Of a stretch of DNA of 64,000 nt, positions 17,976 through 27,046 are shown piece after piece; within the stretch, counting starts at the first letter, position 1; each line of letters begins with the position of its first letter. The position numbers and the translations under genes were made by a program. The notes under the pieces are model-generated. The model saw only the letters and a list, made by a program, of their open reading frames with translations. It was not told the DNA's origin and searched no databases. The stretch is from Mucilaginibacter agri (GTDB taxonomy: Bacteria > Bacteroidota > Bacteroidia > Sphingobacteriales > Sphingobacteriaceae), in NCBI RefSeq assembly GCF_009928685.1, contig NZ_WWEO01000045.1, positions 682,001 to 746,000 on the forward strand, read 5' to 3'.

Positions 17976-18058
17976 ATTTTTGATTGCTTTGTGATGGTGA
18001 ATAAATTGCTAAGCATTGCTAGCCGGGGATTGCCGTCCCATTGGCATGCAAAAATTAT

Positions 18059-18091
18059 TTAGACGGTCCTGCTTCAACAGGGCCGTTTTTT
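18059..18091 (+). terminator. Hairpin between fecR and susC, T run on plus strand
   Basis: ACGGTCCTG and CAGGGCCGT enclose a six-base loop and are followed by TTTTTT on the plus strand. In plus-strand RNA the one imperfect position is a G-U pair; in minus-strand RNA it would be an A-C mismatch. The orientation thus favours termination of antisense transcription running toward fecR, yet the genes here are all on the minus strand. It may also attenuate read-through from fecR into susC. Confidence 0.5.
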
Positions 18092-18100
18092 GTTGGAGGT

Positions 18101-19039
18101 TTAGTAGAGTGTTATGTCTGTCCCCTCCTTTCTGAAGTGTGTGTTGTGAATCTGGCTGATGACTTTCAAAATCTGATCTGCCTGAAGATTATGTTGTATG
18201 CGTAGGGTAAACAGGTAGTTATTTACTTGTTTGTTACCCGGTTTAAGTGACAGCCCGAAGATATTTTTGATAACAACTGCCAGCTCTTTAAAGTTGGCCT
18301 GCTTTAAATAGGTGGATCCTGTTTTCCAGCTTTGAATCTCGTTAGGGTTAACTGTAAGCTGTTGATAGATACCCGTGCGTGTTGCGTAGCTTAACTGTTG
18401 ACCCGGTAGCAACATTGCCAAACATTTACTCCCTTGTGTTACTCCTACCTTACCGGTAGCAACAGAAACCTGTACGTCTTTGAGTTCTCTATAAGCCCTG
18501 ATGTTGAATGATGTACCCAATACCTGTACGTTAAGCTTGGCTGTATGAACAATAAAAGGTTGCTTCGGATTTCTTTTGATATCGAAGAAAGCCTCGCCTT
18601 CAACCAGCTTAACCTCACGTAGTTTGCCTTTAAATGAAGCCGGAACATCCAATCTACTTGTTGCATTAAGCCAAACCACCGAGCTATCGGGCAGCATAAT
18701 TTGCTTTAAACCGTTGGTGTTTGTATGGATAGCGGTGTATCGCACCTGCTCTGGCGCGTTAGATAAGCGCAGATAATAAATAGTTAACGAGGCGCCCGCC
18801 ACCAAAACCAAACTTGCTGCAACACGAAAGGCTGGCAGGCGAAAGATTGAAGGTCTTACAACTGCAGTTTTTATTTTGTTACGAATTGCATTCCTAACGC
18901 GCTGCTTCTCGGCATCACTTAGTTCTGGCTCTTTATCTTTGTATGATTTGTACCATGCCTCAATCAAGGCATTTTCGGTTTCGTTCGATTGTCCTTTTAA
19001 GTACCGTGTTAGTTTTATTCTGAATTTACTAATATCCAT
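18101..19039 (-). CDS. FecR-family anti-sigma factor
   Basis: A 312-residue membrane anti-sigma factor. The N-terminal cytoplasmic part (about 1-68) should bind the ECF sigma factor encoded just upstream. One membrane helix (about 70-89) is followed by the periplasmic FecR domain (G-L-K-Q-I-M-L-P-D-S-S-V-V-W-L-N-A, with V-E-G-E-A-F-F-D-I and T-A-K-L-N-V-Q-V-L-G-T-S-F-N-I-R-A-Y) and a C-terminal DUF4974-type domain. It receives the signal from the SusC STN domain and releases or activates the sigma factor. The order sigma-fecR-susC-susD is the standard one in Bacteroidota. Confidence 0.95.
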   Translation of the reverse strand: MDISKFRIKLTRYLKGQSNETENALIEAWYKSYKDKEPELSDAEKQRVRNAIRNKIKTAVVRPSIFRLPAFRVAASLVLVAGASLTIYYLRLSNAPEQVRYTAIHTNTNGLKQIMLPDSSVVWLNATSRLDVPASFKGKLREVKLVEGEAFFDIKRNPKQPFIVHTAKLNVQVLGTSFNIRAYRELKDVQVSVATGKVGVTQGSKCLAMLLPGQQLSYATRTGIYQQLTVNPNEIQSWKTGSTYLKQANFKELAVVIKNIFGLSLKPGNKQVNNYLFTLRIQHNLQADQILKVISQIHNTHFRKEGTDITLY

Positions 19040-19111
19040 ATCTGGGGTTTTCAGTATTAAGTCGCTGAAAATCCTCGCAGGTACTTATAATTAAGATGAT
19101 CTTTATGTTAA

Positions 19112-19717
19112 TTATTTGTGAAGTAGCGGCAGTAAAAGTGCTATATAAGTGAGATGTTTCTCGGGATATTTTTCGGTAATTACAACACGAAGGCGGCGGG
19201 TAGCTTCGGCAATGTAATTCTTAACAGTTTGGTCTGCTAAACCAAGTTCGCCTGCTATGGCTTTTACGGAATGATTGTCGCTGCGAAGCTGGTAAACCCT
19301 TTTCAGCATGTCGGGCATGCAGTTAACGGCTTCTTCCAGCGTACGCTCCAGTTCAACATAGTCAGCAATGGCGTCTATCGAGTCTTCGAGCAGGTTGATA
19401 CGCTCTAATGCATTTTGCAACTGGATATCAGTGGCTTGTTTGGAACGGAAGTGGCTGATAACACTAAAGCGAACGGCGCCATGCAGGTAATTTTCAAGTG
19501 AAGTATTGATCACCAGGTTTTCACGGCGTTGCCATAATTTAATAAATAACTCTTGTACGATATCCTGCGCAATTACATCGTCGCCGAGCCTGGCATAAGC
19601 AGCCTTGTAAAGCTTCTCCCAATAACGGTCGAACAGTACGTCAAACGCTGCATGATCGTTTGCACTGATCTGCTCCAGTAACTTTGAGTCCGAATGATTT
19701 TCCATCGCTTCGCGCAA
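19112..19717 (-). CDS. ECF RNA polymerase sigma-70 factor
   Basis: A 201-residue extracytoplasmic-function sigma factor. Region 2 spans about 30-95 (A-F-D-V-L-F-D-R-Y-W, D-I-V-Q-E-L-F-I-K-L-W-Q-R-R) and region 4 about 128-180, with a helix-turn-helix (V-K-A-I-A-G-E-L-G-L-A-D-Q-T-V-K-N-Y). The frame allows starts at 19717 or at the ATG four codons later (19705), which gives M-E-N-H-S-D; the choice does not affect any domain. It should drive the SusCD operon under control of the FecR protein encoded 72 bases downstream. It is transcribed divergently from the luciferase-like gene. Confidence 0.94.
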   Translation of the reverse strand: MREAMENHSDSKLLEQISANDHAAFDVLFDRYWEKLYKAAYARLGDDVIAQDIVQELFIKLWQRRENLVINTSLENYLHGAVRFSVISHFRSKQATDIQLQNALERINLLEDSIDAIADYVELERTLEEAVNCMPDMLKRVYQLRSDNHSVKAIAGELGLADQTVKNYIAEATRRLRVVITEKYPEKHLTYIALLLPLLHK

Positions 19718-19869
19718 AACTATATTTCCAATGTTAACTTAATTTTAAATCGATGTGCGCCAGCCCTATTTTAAATTTATAATTTGCAGGTAAACATTGC
19801 ACTCTCGAATACATGTTACAACATCAATAGTTTTAATTATAGTTACCTTTACTCTATTATCAATTACTT

Positions 19870-20907
19870 ATGGAACTAGGTATAAGCACATTTGGCGAAG
19901 TACACCCCGATGGCGTAGCCGGCAAGGCAGTAAATGCGCATAAACGAGTACAGGAATTATTAGAAGAAGTTAAATTAGCGGATGAAGTTGGCCTTGACGT
20001 TTATGCTTTCGGCGAGCATCATCGCCCCGATTTTGTGGTATCTGCGCCAGAAATATTTATGTCAGCAGCCGCAGCAATTACGAAAAACATCAAGTTATCA
20101 AGTTCAGTTACTGTATTAAGTTCAGCTGATCCGGTGCGTACTTTTCAAAACTTTGCCACCGTAGATCTGATTTCCAACGGTCGAGCGGAAATGATAGCTG
20201 GTCGTGGTTCGTTTATTGAATCATACCCATTGTTTGGTTTTGATTTGAATGACTATGACGAACTTTTTTCAGAAAAGCTCGCCCTGTTTCTTCAGATCAA
20301 TAAGCAAGAGGTGGTTTCGTGGAAGGGAAAATTTCGTTCTCCTATCATGAACCAAGGTATTTACCCACGCCCTATCCAGGAATCTATCCCAGTATGGTTG
20401 GGAGTTGGTGGCACACCTGCATCTGCAAAACGTGCAGGCTCACTTAACCTGCCTATGATCATCGCGGTATTAGGCAGCGCACCTAAGCAATTTGTGCCAT
20501 TTGTTGACCTTTACCGTGAATCGGCTGCCAAAGCAGGGCACGATGTTAGCAAACTTCAGCTGGCCATCAGTTCGCAGTTTTACGTAGCAGAAACTTCCGA
20601 ACAAGCAGTAAACGAGTTCTACCCATCGTACGAAGCCCTGATGAATCGTGTAGGCCGCGATAGAGGCTGGTCGCCAATGAGTAAACCTCAGTTTGAATAC
20701 CTGCGCAGCGATGGCCCATTAGTGGTTGGCGACGCGCAATTGGCTATTGATAAAATTATGGGGCAATACGAATTATTTCACAATACGCGCTTTGTAGCCC
20801 AGCTGGTTACCGGCCATACATCACATAAAAATATCTTAAAAGCTATTGAGTTGTATGGAACTAAGGTTGCGCCTGTGGTAAGGAAAGAGACGGGGGTCGC
20901 TAACTAA
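19870..20907 (+). CDS. LLM-class (luciferase-like) flavin-dependent oxidoreductase
   Basis: A 345-residue member of the bacterial luciferase superfamily, using reduced FMN or F420-like cofactors in a TIM barrel. Typical segments are G-E-H-H-R-P-D-F near residue 48, the S-S-S-V-T-V-L-S-S-A-D-P block near 77, N-F-A-T-V-D-L-I-S-N-G-R-A-E near 97, G-R-G-S-F and P-V-W-L-G-V-G-G-T near 175. Length and order are usual for the group. The true substrate of such genes is rarely known. It converges with a second member of the superfamily at 21011, with a palindromic repeat between them; the two belong to different subgroups and are not recent duplicates. Confidence 0.9.
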   Translation: MELGISTFGEVHPDGVAGKAVNAHKRVQELLEEVKLADEVGLDVYAFGEHHRPDFVVSAPEIFMSAAAAITKNIKLSSSVTVLSSADPVRTFQNFATVDLISNGRAEMIAGRGSFIESYPLFGFDLNDYDELFSEKLALFLQINKQEVVSWKGKFRSPIMNQGIYPRPIQESIPVWLGVGGTPASAKRAGSLNLPMIIAVLGSAPKQFVPFVDLYRESAAKAGHDVSKLQLAISSQFYVAETSEQAVNEFYPSYEALMNRVGRDRGWSPMSKPQFEYLRSDGPLVVGDAQLAIDKIMGQYELFHNTRFVAQLVTGHTSHKNILKAIELYGTKVAPVVRKETGVAN

Positions 20908-20910
20908 TAT

Positions 20911-20994
20911 TTGTCATACAGAGCGCTAGCGAAAGATCTTGTACGGTAGATCTTCTTGAAGCAGAAGATTCTTCGCTAGTGCTCTGAATGACAA
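20911..20994. repeat. 84-bp palindromic (REP-like) element between convergent genes
   Basis: The outer ends TTGTCAT and ATGACAA are complementary, followed inward by AGAGC-GCTAGCGAA against TTCGCTAG-TGCTCT and then an internal AGATCTT / AAGATTCT region, forming one long hairpin with a few mismatches. The style (TGTCATnCnGAGC...GAAGAATCTT) resembles dispersed palindromic repeats common in Bacteroidota intergenic spaces. Here it fills the gap between two stops and can serve as a bidirectional terminator. I saw only this copy in the window. Confidence 0.75.
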
Positions 20995-21010
20995 TTTAAG
21001 ATTTTTAATT

Positions 21011-22018
21011 TCACCCTTTCAATACCTCGGCAAAAATCTCGTAAGATCTTAACCTTGCTGCATGATCGAAGATGTGTGAAGTAACCATCACTTCATCAAC
21101 CTGGGTTTGATCAACAAAATCCTGCAAATCTGCTTTTATGGTTTCAGGGCTGCCGAAGAAAGCATAAGCCAACATCTGATCGGCAGCTTCTTTCTCCAGG
21201 TAGCTCCAATGCCCCTGCATACTGTCCACCGGCGGAGGTAAAAGTTGGCGTTTGCCGGAAACCACACCCACAAAAAATTGCTGCACAGAGGTCGCCAATC
21301 TTTGCGCTTCTTTATCGGTATCAGCAGCCACCACGTTTACACATGATAATACATATGGTTCTTTCAAGTGCTCGGATGGGCGAAAATTATCGCGGTATAT
21401 TTTAATGGCGCTCACAAAAAGGGCGGGCGCAAAATGACTTGCAAATGCATAAGGTAAGCCCATAGCTGCCGCCAGACGAGCGCTGTCATGGCTCGACCCT
21501 AAAATCCAGATCGGAATATCCAATCCTTCGCCGGGGATTGCGCGTACTTTGGCGTCAAAGTTATCGGCGGAGAAAAACATCTGCAAACGCTCTACATCTT
21601 GCGGAAAATGGTGCGACGCATTAAAATTATCGCCACGGATAGCCATCGCAGTCAATTGGTCAGTACCCGGCGCACGGCCCAAGCCCAGATCAATGCGACC
21701 GGGATATAACGAGGCAAGTGTACCAAACTGCTCGGCTATAACCAGTGGTGCATGGTTGGGCAACATGATACCCCCCGAGCCCACTCTGATAGTTTTTGTA
21801 CCACCGGCAATGTAACCGATTAGTACCGACGTTGCCGAACTGGCCACATTCATCATATTATGATGTTCGGCAAACCAATAACGGGTGTAACCCAATTTTT
21901 CGGCATGTTGCGCCAGATCAAGACTGTGTTTAAAACTATCTGCGGGAGTTTGGCCTTGCACCACGGTAGCCAGATCTAGCACCGAGTATGTAAGGTCTTT
22001 TAGTTGTTTCGAAGCCAT
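21011..22018 (-). CDS. LLM-class flavin-dependent oxidoreductase (YhbW-like)
   Basis: A 335-residue luciferase-superfamily protein of the subgroup often called MsnO8/YhbW. Key segments are Y-S-V-L-D-L-A near the N-terminus, [12 protein letters not shown] near 45, [13 protein letters not shown] near 79, [25 protein letters not shown] and P-I-W-I-L-G-S-S. It probably uses FMN; the substrate is unknown. Its promoter lies in the 224-base gap shared with the divergent VOC gene. Confidence 0.92.
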   Translation of the reverse strand: MASKQLKDLTYSVLDLATVVQGQTPADSFKHSLDLAQHAEKLGYTRYWFAEHHNMMNVASSATSVLIGYIAGGTKTIRVGSGGIMLPNHAPLVIAEQFGTLASLYPGRIDLGLGRAPGTDQLTAMAIRGDNFNASHHFPQDVERLQMFFSADNFDAKVRAIPGEGLDIPIWILGSSHDSARLAAAMGLPYAFASHFAPALFVSAIKIYRDNFRPSEHLKEPYVLSCVNVVAADTDKEAQRLATSVQQFFVGVVSGKRQLLPPPVDSMQGHWSYLEKEAADQMLAYAFFGSPETIKADLQDFVDQTQVDEVMVTSHIFDHAARLRSYEIFAEVLKG

Positions 22019-22242
22019 TTATTTATATTTCTGTTAAGCATATGAAGCCACATGCCGGTAGGTAAACAATCAAATTTATAATTTGGTGGCGTACCTAATT
22101 GTCAATAAATCATAAATGACTTTGGATATACAAAAGGTTAACATATAACCCGTCGCGAGCAACCCTTGATTCTGTCGTGTTTGTACCCGCTATTTGTAAA
22201 TCGATAATACTATGTTTGTGTAAACCATTAATAAACAACGCT

Positions 22243-22707
22243 ATGAGTCAGGAAACCAAAATCACTCCATTTTTGTGGTATAACGATCAGTTAGAGGATG
22301 CACTTAATTTCTACCCCACTGTCTTTAAGAATACTGAAATTAAAAGCATTAACAAAATGGACGGGAAAGTATTTTCGGCAACCTTTGTTATCGAAGGCCA
22401 GGAATTTATGGCTTTAAATGGCGGCCCACATTTTAGCTTCACTCCCGCCATATCCCTGTTTGTTAAGTGCGAAACTCAGGAAGAGGTGGATGATTATTGG
22501 AATAAGCTCACAGCCGATGGCGGTAAAGAATCGCGCTGCGGGTGGTTGGAAGATAAGTATGGCTTATCATGGCAAATTATCCCGAATATTCTGATGGAAT
22601 TACTGTACGACAAAGATACAGCTAAAGCAAACCGTGTTATGCAAGCCATGATGCAGATGGCTAAAATAGATATTGCCAAGTTAAAAGAAGCTGCAGAAAA
22701 ACAATAG
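22243..22707 (+). CDS. VOC-family (PhnB/glyoxalase-like) protein
   Basis: A 154-residue protein from ATG at 22243. The frame extends upstream to 22177, but the residues there do not fit the family, which starts with a short K-I-T-P-F-L-W-Y motif as seen from the chosen start. Signature segments are F-L-W-Y-N-D-Q-L-E-D-A, the F-Y-x-x-V-F-K-N-T-E block, F-M-A-L-N-G-G-P-H-F, D-D-Y-W-N-K-L near 85 and the G-W-L-E-D-K-Y-G-L-S-W-Q-I-I-P block. The pattern is that of the so-called 3-demethylubiquinone-9 methyltransferase-like VOC subgroup; the methyltransferase name is historical and catalysis is unknown. It ends 2 bases before the stop of the convergent helicase gene. Confidence 0.9.
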   Translation: MSQETKITPFLWYNDQLEDALNFYPTVFKNTEIKSINKMDGKVFSATFVIEGQEFMALNGGPHFSFTPAISLFVKCETQEEVDDYWNKLTADGGKESRCGWLEDKYGLSWQIIPNILMELLYDKDTAKANRVMQAMMQMAKIDIAKLKEAAEKQ

Positions 22708-22709
22708 CG

Positions 22710-25700
22710 CTAGCTTACCAGCCCCAGCAAGTCATCTTTACTCAACGATTTGATAAAGGAGCTGTCTGTACGGATCAGATCATTGGCCAAATCTCTTTTT
22801 GCCTGCTGCAGTTCCATTATCTTTTCTTCTACCGTGTCTGGGCAGATTAAGCGCACAGCCATAATATGCTTATCCTGACCGATACGGTGGCAGCGATCTA
22901 TGGCCTGGTTCTCAACAGCGGGGTTCCACCAGGGATCAACGAGATATACATAATCCGCCTGGGTCAGGTTCAGCCCTGTTCCACCGGCTTTAAGACTGAT
23001 AAGGAATACGCGAGTGGCGGGATTGGTCTGAAAATCGTTTACCACGGCTTCACGATTGCGGGTTTGCCCTGTCAGATAACTAAAGCCAATTCCCTTGGCT
23101 GTAAGTTCTTTCTTGATCAGGTCGAGCATACCTACAAATTGCGAGAACACAAGTATTTTATGATTGGCATGCTTCTCTTCTATTTGCTCTATCAGCATAT
23201 CTATTTTGGCGGACGCGTTGCCGGGCAGTTTATCTCCGCTTAATAGCAGTGGTGAATCACAAATCTGACGGAGTTTGGTAAGACCTTTCAACACATTCAT
23301 CGAGCTCTTTTTCAGCTCATCATTATTGGTAGCCGAAATATATTCGCGGAACTCCTTTTCGTAGGCATCGTAAATGTCCTTTTGTTCACGGCTCATTTCA
23401 CAATACAGCACCATCTCTGTTTTCTCGGGCAACTCGGTTGCTACTTGTTGTTTGGTTCGGCGCAAAATAAAGGGCTTTATCTTAGCCTGCAGTTCTGCAG
23501 CCCGTTTACTGTACTTAAACTGATCTATTGGCGTAGAATAAATGTCTTTAAAGTATTGCTTGCTCCCTAATAATCCAGGGCAGGCAAATGATAGCTGCCC
23601 ATACAGATCGAAGGTATTATTCTCAATAGGCGTACCTGTAATGGCTATCTTATTCCTCGATTTTAGTAGCCTCACAGTCTTATACCGTTGCGATTCAGGG
23701 TTCTTAATATTCTGCGACTCGTCTAGGAAAACGTAATTGAAATGATAGTCTTTAATAAAGTTAATGTCCGATAATAACGTGCCGTAAGAGGTGAGGATGA
23801 TCTCGTAGCGGTTAAAATCTTCTGTGTTTTTAATCCTGTCTGCGCCATAAATAGTATGTATTCTTATGGTGGGCGCAAACTTTGCTACCTCCTGCTGCCA
23901 ATTAAATATCAGCGAAGTGGGCACTACAATTAAATTGGTATTTCGAATTACCCTTTCGCGCTGCGAAAGGATAAAGGCGATAATCTGCAGAGATTTACCT
24001 AACCCCATGTCATCGGCAAGGCAACCGCCGAAATTAAACTCGTCTAAAAAATTCAACCAGTTTAAGCCGTCTTGCTGATAATGGCGAAGCGTGGCGTTAA
24101 GTTCAGCAGGTGGTGGAATATCTTTGATAGAATCAAAGTTGTTTAGTTTCTTATTGTAAACGTTTAATTCATGCTTCACTCCGTCATCCAGCATTTCGGC
24201 GTCATACAATTGCGCAATCGTCGCGAAATTGATTTTGGGAATACGTAGCGTGTCGTCGTCCGCTATTTCAGCCGAATTAAAGTACTCTGCAAATTTCTCC
24301 AGCCAGTCGGCAGGCATAATTCCCATAGACCCATCATCGAGCTGCACATACCTGCTTTTGTTTTTAACCGCTCTGTGCATGTGTTTCAACGAAGCCTTTC
24401 TGTTCCCGAAGCTTACGTTAACCAGCGCATTAAACCAATTAATACCACTCAGCACTTTAATATTTATCTTTACCTTATTAGGATTGAGCTTGTTACCCTC
24501 CAACTCGTTAAAACCATGTATAGTTATATTATGGTTCTGCCATTCGTCAAAAACGTTCAGAAACCAGTTTTCATCCAGAAAGTGTCTTTTGTGAAGGTAG
24601 AAATAGTGCAGATCATCATTTAACTGTTCGGCGAAATAGGGATGCTGCTTAATAAGCAGTGACGTAAATTCAACCTCTGCTGCATCGTCGCGTTTTACTA
24701 CAAACTGTTTACCCTTTTCGTCCATTGCATAAATAAGCCGACGGGTACGGATGGAGATCTCCATTTCGCCGTAGCGCATCACGGGGATAATCATCACATG
24801 CATACCAAAATCAGACAGGTAGATAATTTTCTCCGCTTCATTGGTAAAACCTTGCTGCTTTAGCTGGGCTTGCGTGGCCGGCTCTATGTAATGGTATTTA
24901 ACCGTAATTGTATCTTCCAGCTTTGAAAGCCATTGCGATTTAAACTCTCCGAATTTGGTTTGATGTATCCACAATCCTTCGGGCTTACTTTTCAGCAATT
25001 CGACAACATTAAGCACCTGCAGGTTATCAACCAAATAAAAGATATCGCGAATATTTACAAAGTAGGTATAGCGTACTACAAAATCCTTTAAGAGATAAGT
25101 ATTACCATTAATACCCAGAGTGGCTTTTATTTCGTAAAACTGATCTTTGATATTTACATTTAAAACAAGCGACCCGGCCGGAAGTAGCCGTACCTTAACA
25201 GGATAGACGGCAGTTGAGGTTACCTTGTCGGACATCTCCGGAAGATGCTGATAGAAATCGTATCCAACCGGGTTTTTAACTATGGCTCGCAGCGCAATAA
25301 TATCAGCCTCTGTTTTTTTAGCATTCAGATGGTTTTGGAACTTGTTTACAGCCGCGTAAAATTTCAACTCGGCAGCATCTTCAACTCCCCATACAAAGTC
25401 TAACGGAGGAAGCAGCGTACAAGGATTCTTAACCTTTCCCTCCTTTGTGGTTTGGGCCTTGTATAACTCTATAAACAGATACTTATAATACTTATGCTCC
25501 TTTAAAACAATAAACACCTTACTATCCTCCGAGCCAGTAGTTTGAAGCTGAGGTTCCGTAAGCGGAACAATGATTTCGTTAAGTGCATATATGCTTTCGC
25601 GCGTTACGGGCGTCAGCGCCTTGGATCGCGGCGATATCACAGCTTTTTTATTATGGTAATTTATCTGAAAAAAAGCATCCAGATCGCGTTCGTTTTGCAG

Positions 25701-26102
25701 ACCATAGTCGGTAGCAAAAATCTTTAGTCTTTCGTGGCGAAGCTTATCATCGAAAAACAACCTGAGCTCATCGTTCCGAATCAAGGCATTAAGAACCAAA
25801 GCCTGATGCTCACATAAACGACCGCCTTCTGCGTAGCAACTGCACGAAAGTGATAATACATTCTGTTGTTGTGAAACGCTTACCTGCGGAAAAGCGAAAC
25901 CGGCAAATTGATTGGTAAACGTTCCGTAACCTAGCCCTATTTTTGAGGGATTAATATGTTGATGAGCTTTTAGATCAAAATAAACACCATTAGAAGCATG
26001 CCTGGCAATATCGCTTTCGGTAAGTGTGCCGATACTGACACCATCCAAAATAACACTATGGTTTCCGGCTCTATCTTCCTGATCATTAATTATTTTACTC
26101 AC
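22710..26102 (-). CDS. SWIM zinc-finger SNF2-family DNA-dependent ATPase/helicase
   Basis: A 1130-residue Swi2/Snf2-type protein. A SWIM zinc motif (C87-S-C89...C97-E-H99) sits near the N-terminus, followed by a long poorly conserved middle part (about 110-650) with the bacterial SNF2 N-terminal layout. The two-lobed ATPase fills the C-terminal 460 residues: Walker A D-D-M-G-L-G-K-S near 700, D-E-S-Q as motif II, I-T-G-T-P-I-E-N-N, and the second lobe with Q-F-V-G-M-L-D, G-G-T-G-L-N-L-T-Q-A-D and D-P-W-W-N-P...Q-A-I-D-R-C-H-R-I-G-Q. Such proteins translocate on DNA, and in bacteria some (RapA-type) recycle RNA polymerase; the role here is unknown. It is a single-gene unit with no restriction or defence partner nearby. 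Confidence 0.95.
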   Translation of the reverse strand: MSKIINDQEDRAGNHSVILDGVSIGTLTESDIARHASNGVYFDLKAHQHINPSKIGLGYGTFTNQFAGFAFPQVSVSQQQNVLSLSCSCYAEGGRLCEHQALVLNALIRNDELRLFFDDKLRHERLKIFATDYGLQNERDLDAFFQINYHNKKAVISPRSKALTPVTRESIYALNEIIVPLTEPQLQTTGSEDSKVFIVLKEHKYYKYLFIELYKAQTTKEGKVKNPCTLLPPLDFVWGVEDAAELKFYAAVNKFQNHLNAKKTEADIIALRAIVKNPVGYDFYQHLPEMSDKVTSTAVYPVKVRLLPAGSLVLNVNIKDQFYEIKATLGINGNTYLLKDFVVRYTYFVNIRDIFYLVDNLQVLNVVELLKSKPEGLWIHQTKFGEFKSQWLSKLEDTITVKYHYIEPATQAQLKQQGFTNEAEKIIYLSDFGMHVMIIPVMRYGEMEISIRTRRLIYAMDEKGKQFVVKRDDAAEVEFTSLLIKQHPYFAEQLNDDLHYFYLHKRHFLDENWFLNVFDEWQNHNITIHGFNELEGNKLNPNKVKINIKVLSGINWFNALVNVSFGNRKASLKHMHRAVKNKSRYVQLDDGSMGIMPADWLEKFAEYFNSAEIADDDTLRIPKINFATIAQLYDAEMLDDGVKHELNVYNKKLNNFDSIKDIPPPAELNATLRHYQQDGLNWLNFLDEFNFGGCLADDMGLGKSLQIIAFILSQRERVIRNTNLIVVPTSLIFNWQQEVAKFAPTIRIHTIYGADRIKNTEDFNRYEIILTSYGTLLSDINFIKDYHFNYVFLDESQNIKNPESQRYKTVRLLKSRNKIAITGTPIENNTFDLYGQLSFACPGLLGSKQYFKDIYSTPIDQFKYSKRAAELQAKIKPFILRRTKQQVATELPEKTEMVLYCEMSREQKDIYDAYEKEFREYISATNNDELKKSSMNVLKGLTKLRQICDSPLLLSGDKLPGNASAKIDMLIEQIEEKHANHKILVFSQFVGMLDLIKKELTAKGIGFSYLTGQTRNREAVVNDFQTNPATRVFLISLKAGGTGLNLTQADYVYLVDPWWNPAVENQAIDRCHRIGQDKHIMAVRLICPDTVEEKIMELQQAKRDLANDLIRTDSSFIKSLSKDDLLGLVS

Positions 26103-26254
26103 TCAGTATTGCTTGTTAACGGGTGCAGTAAATATCCATAACTAATTCAAAATATCACCCTTTAATTAAACATTCCGCAAAAATCCGACAATTTTCTTTA
26201 AACCTTTACCTGGTATTAGTTGTCATAAACGCGATTAGCATATAATAAATACTT

Positions 26255-26557
26255 ATGAAAAACATTGCAAAAACCCTGATTATTGCTGGTGCGATGTCCT
26301 TAGCGGCATCAGCGTCACATGCTCAGGTAGTAGTACGTGTGCGCCCTGTACACACCGAAACAGTTGTAGTAACACGCCCGGCCCGCCCTACCCCAGCTCA
26401 TGTATGGGTTAAGGAAGAATGGGGACCACGAGGCAACGCTTATGTTTGGCACGGCGGTTATTGGGCAGCCCCACCCCGTCGCGGAGCGGTATATGTAGCG
26501 GGGCACTGGCGCAATACCCGCCACGGTTACGTATGGATACCCGGCCAGTGGAGATAA
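26255..26557 (+). CDS. YXWGXW-repeat exported small protein
   Basis: A 100-residue protein with a cleavable signal (lysines, then A-G-A-M-S-L-A-A-S-A-S-H-A-Q). The mature part is basic and rich in Trp, Tyr, Gly, Pro and Val, with three loosely repeated units containing H-V-W-V-K-E-E-W-G, Y-V-W-H-G-G-Y-W and Y-V-W-I-P-G-Q-W. This matches the YXWGXW repeat family, whose function is unknown; members are often envelope-associated. It is monocistronic, with a terminator right after the stop. Confidence 0.9.
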   Translation: MKNIAKTLIIAGAMSLAASASHAQVVVRVRPVHTETVVVTRPARPTPAHVWVKEEWGPRGNAYVWHGGYWAAPPRRGAVYVAGHWRNTRHGYVWIPGQWR

Positions 26558-26587
26558 GAAAAAAAGCACCCTACGGGTGCTTTTTTG
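26558..26587 (+). terminator. Intrinsic terminator after YXWGXW gene
   Basis: GCACCC and GGGTGC surround a three-base loop, with an A run in front and a T run behind. It follows the TAA immediately. Confidence 0.9.
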
Positions 26588-27046
26588 TTGTATAACGAAG
26601 TGTGAACTTAATTAAGCCTTTTTACAAAACCCAAGGTAGTTTTTCTACGTAAATCCCATATCCTGTAATTAATTATTAAACTTAATTAAGCAACCCAAAA
26701 CAACAATGCACATGACAGTCATTACATTATTTTATCGCAAGATTTTTCGTTCGTAAACTACAATTGATTTATTGTGATGTATTAACATTATCAATCGTTA
26801 AATATTCATCAGAATTTAAGCGGATAAAATTTGTCACTATCGGAGTAAAATATTACTTTTATATACGCTCCAGATTAGAACAATTATAATATCTTCTTTA
26901 AGATCAAGATTTAGCCATTCCTCAATTTGGTAAACAATAACAGGCTTACCAAAATGTATAATATTTATATGTCGTATCTTAAGATCCATGCGGACAATTT
27001 GGCTGCAAGGATTATATAGCTATACCCCTATTTATATTGATTAACC
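26588..27046. other. AT-rich intergenic region before cheR-like gene
   Basis: About 460 bases with no credible reading frame. It contains two TTAATTAA-type AT-rich segments (near 26609 and 26670-26690). It must include the promoter and leader of the CheR-like gene, but no clear TTG/TAnnTTTG pair stands out. Confidence 0.45.

Noticed and set aside
22710-26102. SNF2 helicase considered as part of a defence system
   Set aside because: Neighbours are a VOC protein and a YXWGXW protein; no nuclease, methyltransferase or phospholipase-D gene is adjacent.
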